Assembly (NCBI RefSeq): GCF_020382885.2
Contig: NC_058494.1
Span: 10,620,001 to 10,684,000 of the forward strand
Reading direction: 5' to 3'
DNA from: Scatophagus argus
Lineage: Eukaryota > Chordata > Actinopteri > Scatophagidae
DNA length: 64,000 nucleotides
The translations under genes were made by a program, and so were the position numbers. The notes under the pieces were generated by a model. The model ran no database searches, was not told where the DNA came from, and saw nothing but the letters and a program-made list of their open reading frames with translations. Of the stretch, positions 63,995 to 64,000 are shown piece by piece. Positions within the stretch are counted from its first letter, which is position 1. Each line of letters begins with the position of its first letter.

Positions 63995-64000
63995 CTACAG

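Overview
The window is nuclear DNA from a vertebrate, almost certainly a ray-finned (teleost) fish. The evidence is multi-exon genes with GT-AG introns, many AC/AG microsatellites, 3-prime tails of fish-type non-LTR retroposons, degraded DNA-transposon ends, and an intact stra6l gene, which is a pseudogene in human. No bacterial-style system is present: no CRISPR array, operon, prophage or IS element. The 64 kb holds six protein-coding genes. Most apparent ORFs are chance ORFs or antisense shadows of real exons.

Layout: (1) 1-9,557 has no supportable exon. It is upstream or first-intron sequence of a complexin gene, with a LINE remnant and an old 140-bp duplication. (2) 9,558-12,444 (+) holds the last two coding exons of a complexin-1/2-type gene; its first coding exon was not found. 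(3) 17,376-30,580 (-) is a complete tropomodulin-1 gene (9 coding exons, 357 aa). A TATA/MEF2-like promoter element sits near 35,020. (4) 37,587-46,911 (-) is a complete tdrd7 gene (22 coding exons, 1,231 aa, three LOTUS and three Tudor domains). (5) 48,784-56,491 (-) is a complete stra6l/rbpr2 retinol-binding-protein receptor gene (18 coding exons, 650 aa). (6) 57,146-58,394 (-) is a small secreted Kazal-type protease inhibitor gene (4 exons, 80 aa). (7) 61,375-63,994 (-) holds the last nine coding exons of abca1, followed by a long 3-prime UTR with three miR-33-type seed matches. I assembled every multi-exon reading frame by hand, and exon phases add up for each gene.

The genes do not form a pathway. 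The tmod1-tdrd7-stra6l neighbourhood matches the mammalian arrangement (human 9q22.33, mouse chromosome 4), with abca1 joined to it here, so this is conserved synteny. stra6l (retinol uptake) and abca1 (cholesterol and phospholipid efflux) are both lipid-transport membrane proteins and lie in a compact head-to-tail run with the Kazal inhibitor between them. tmod1 and tdrd7 both have lens roles in vertebrates, but nothing in the sequence shows shared control. The most useful leads are the tandem miR-33 sites in abca1, the MEF2-like TATA element of tmod1, and the altered Tudor-3 motif of tdrd7. I found no convincing undescribed system.
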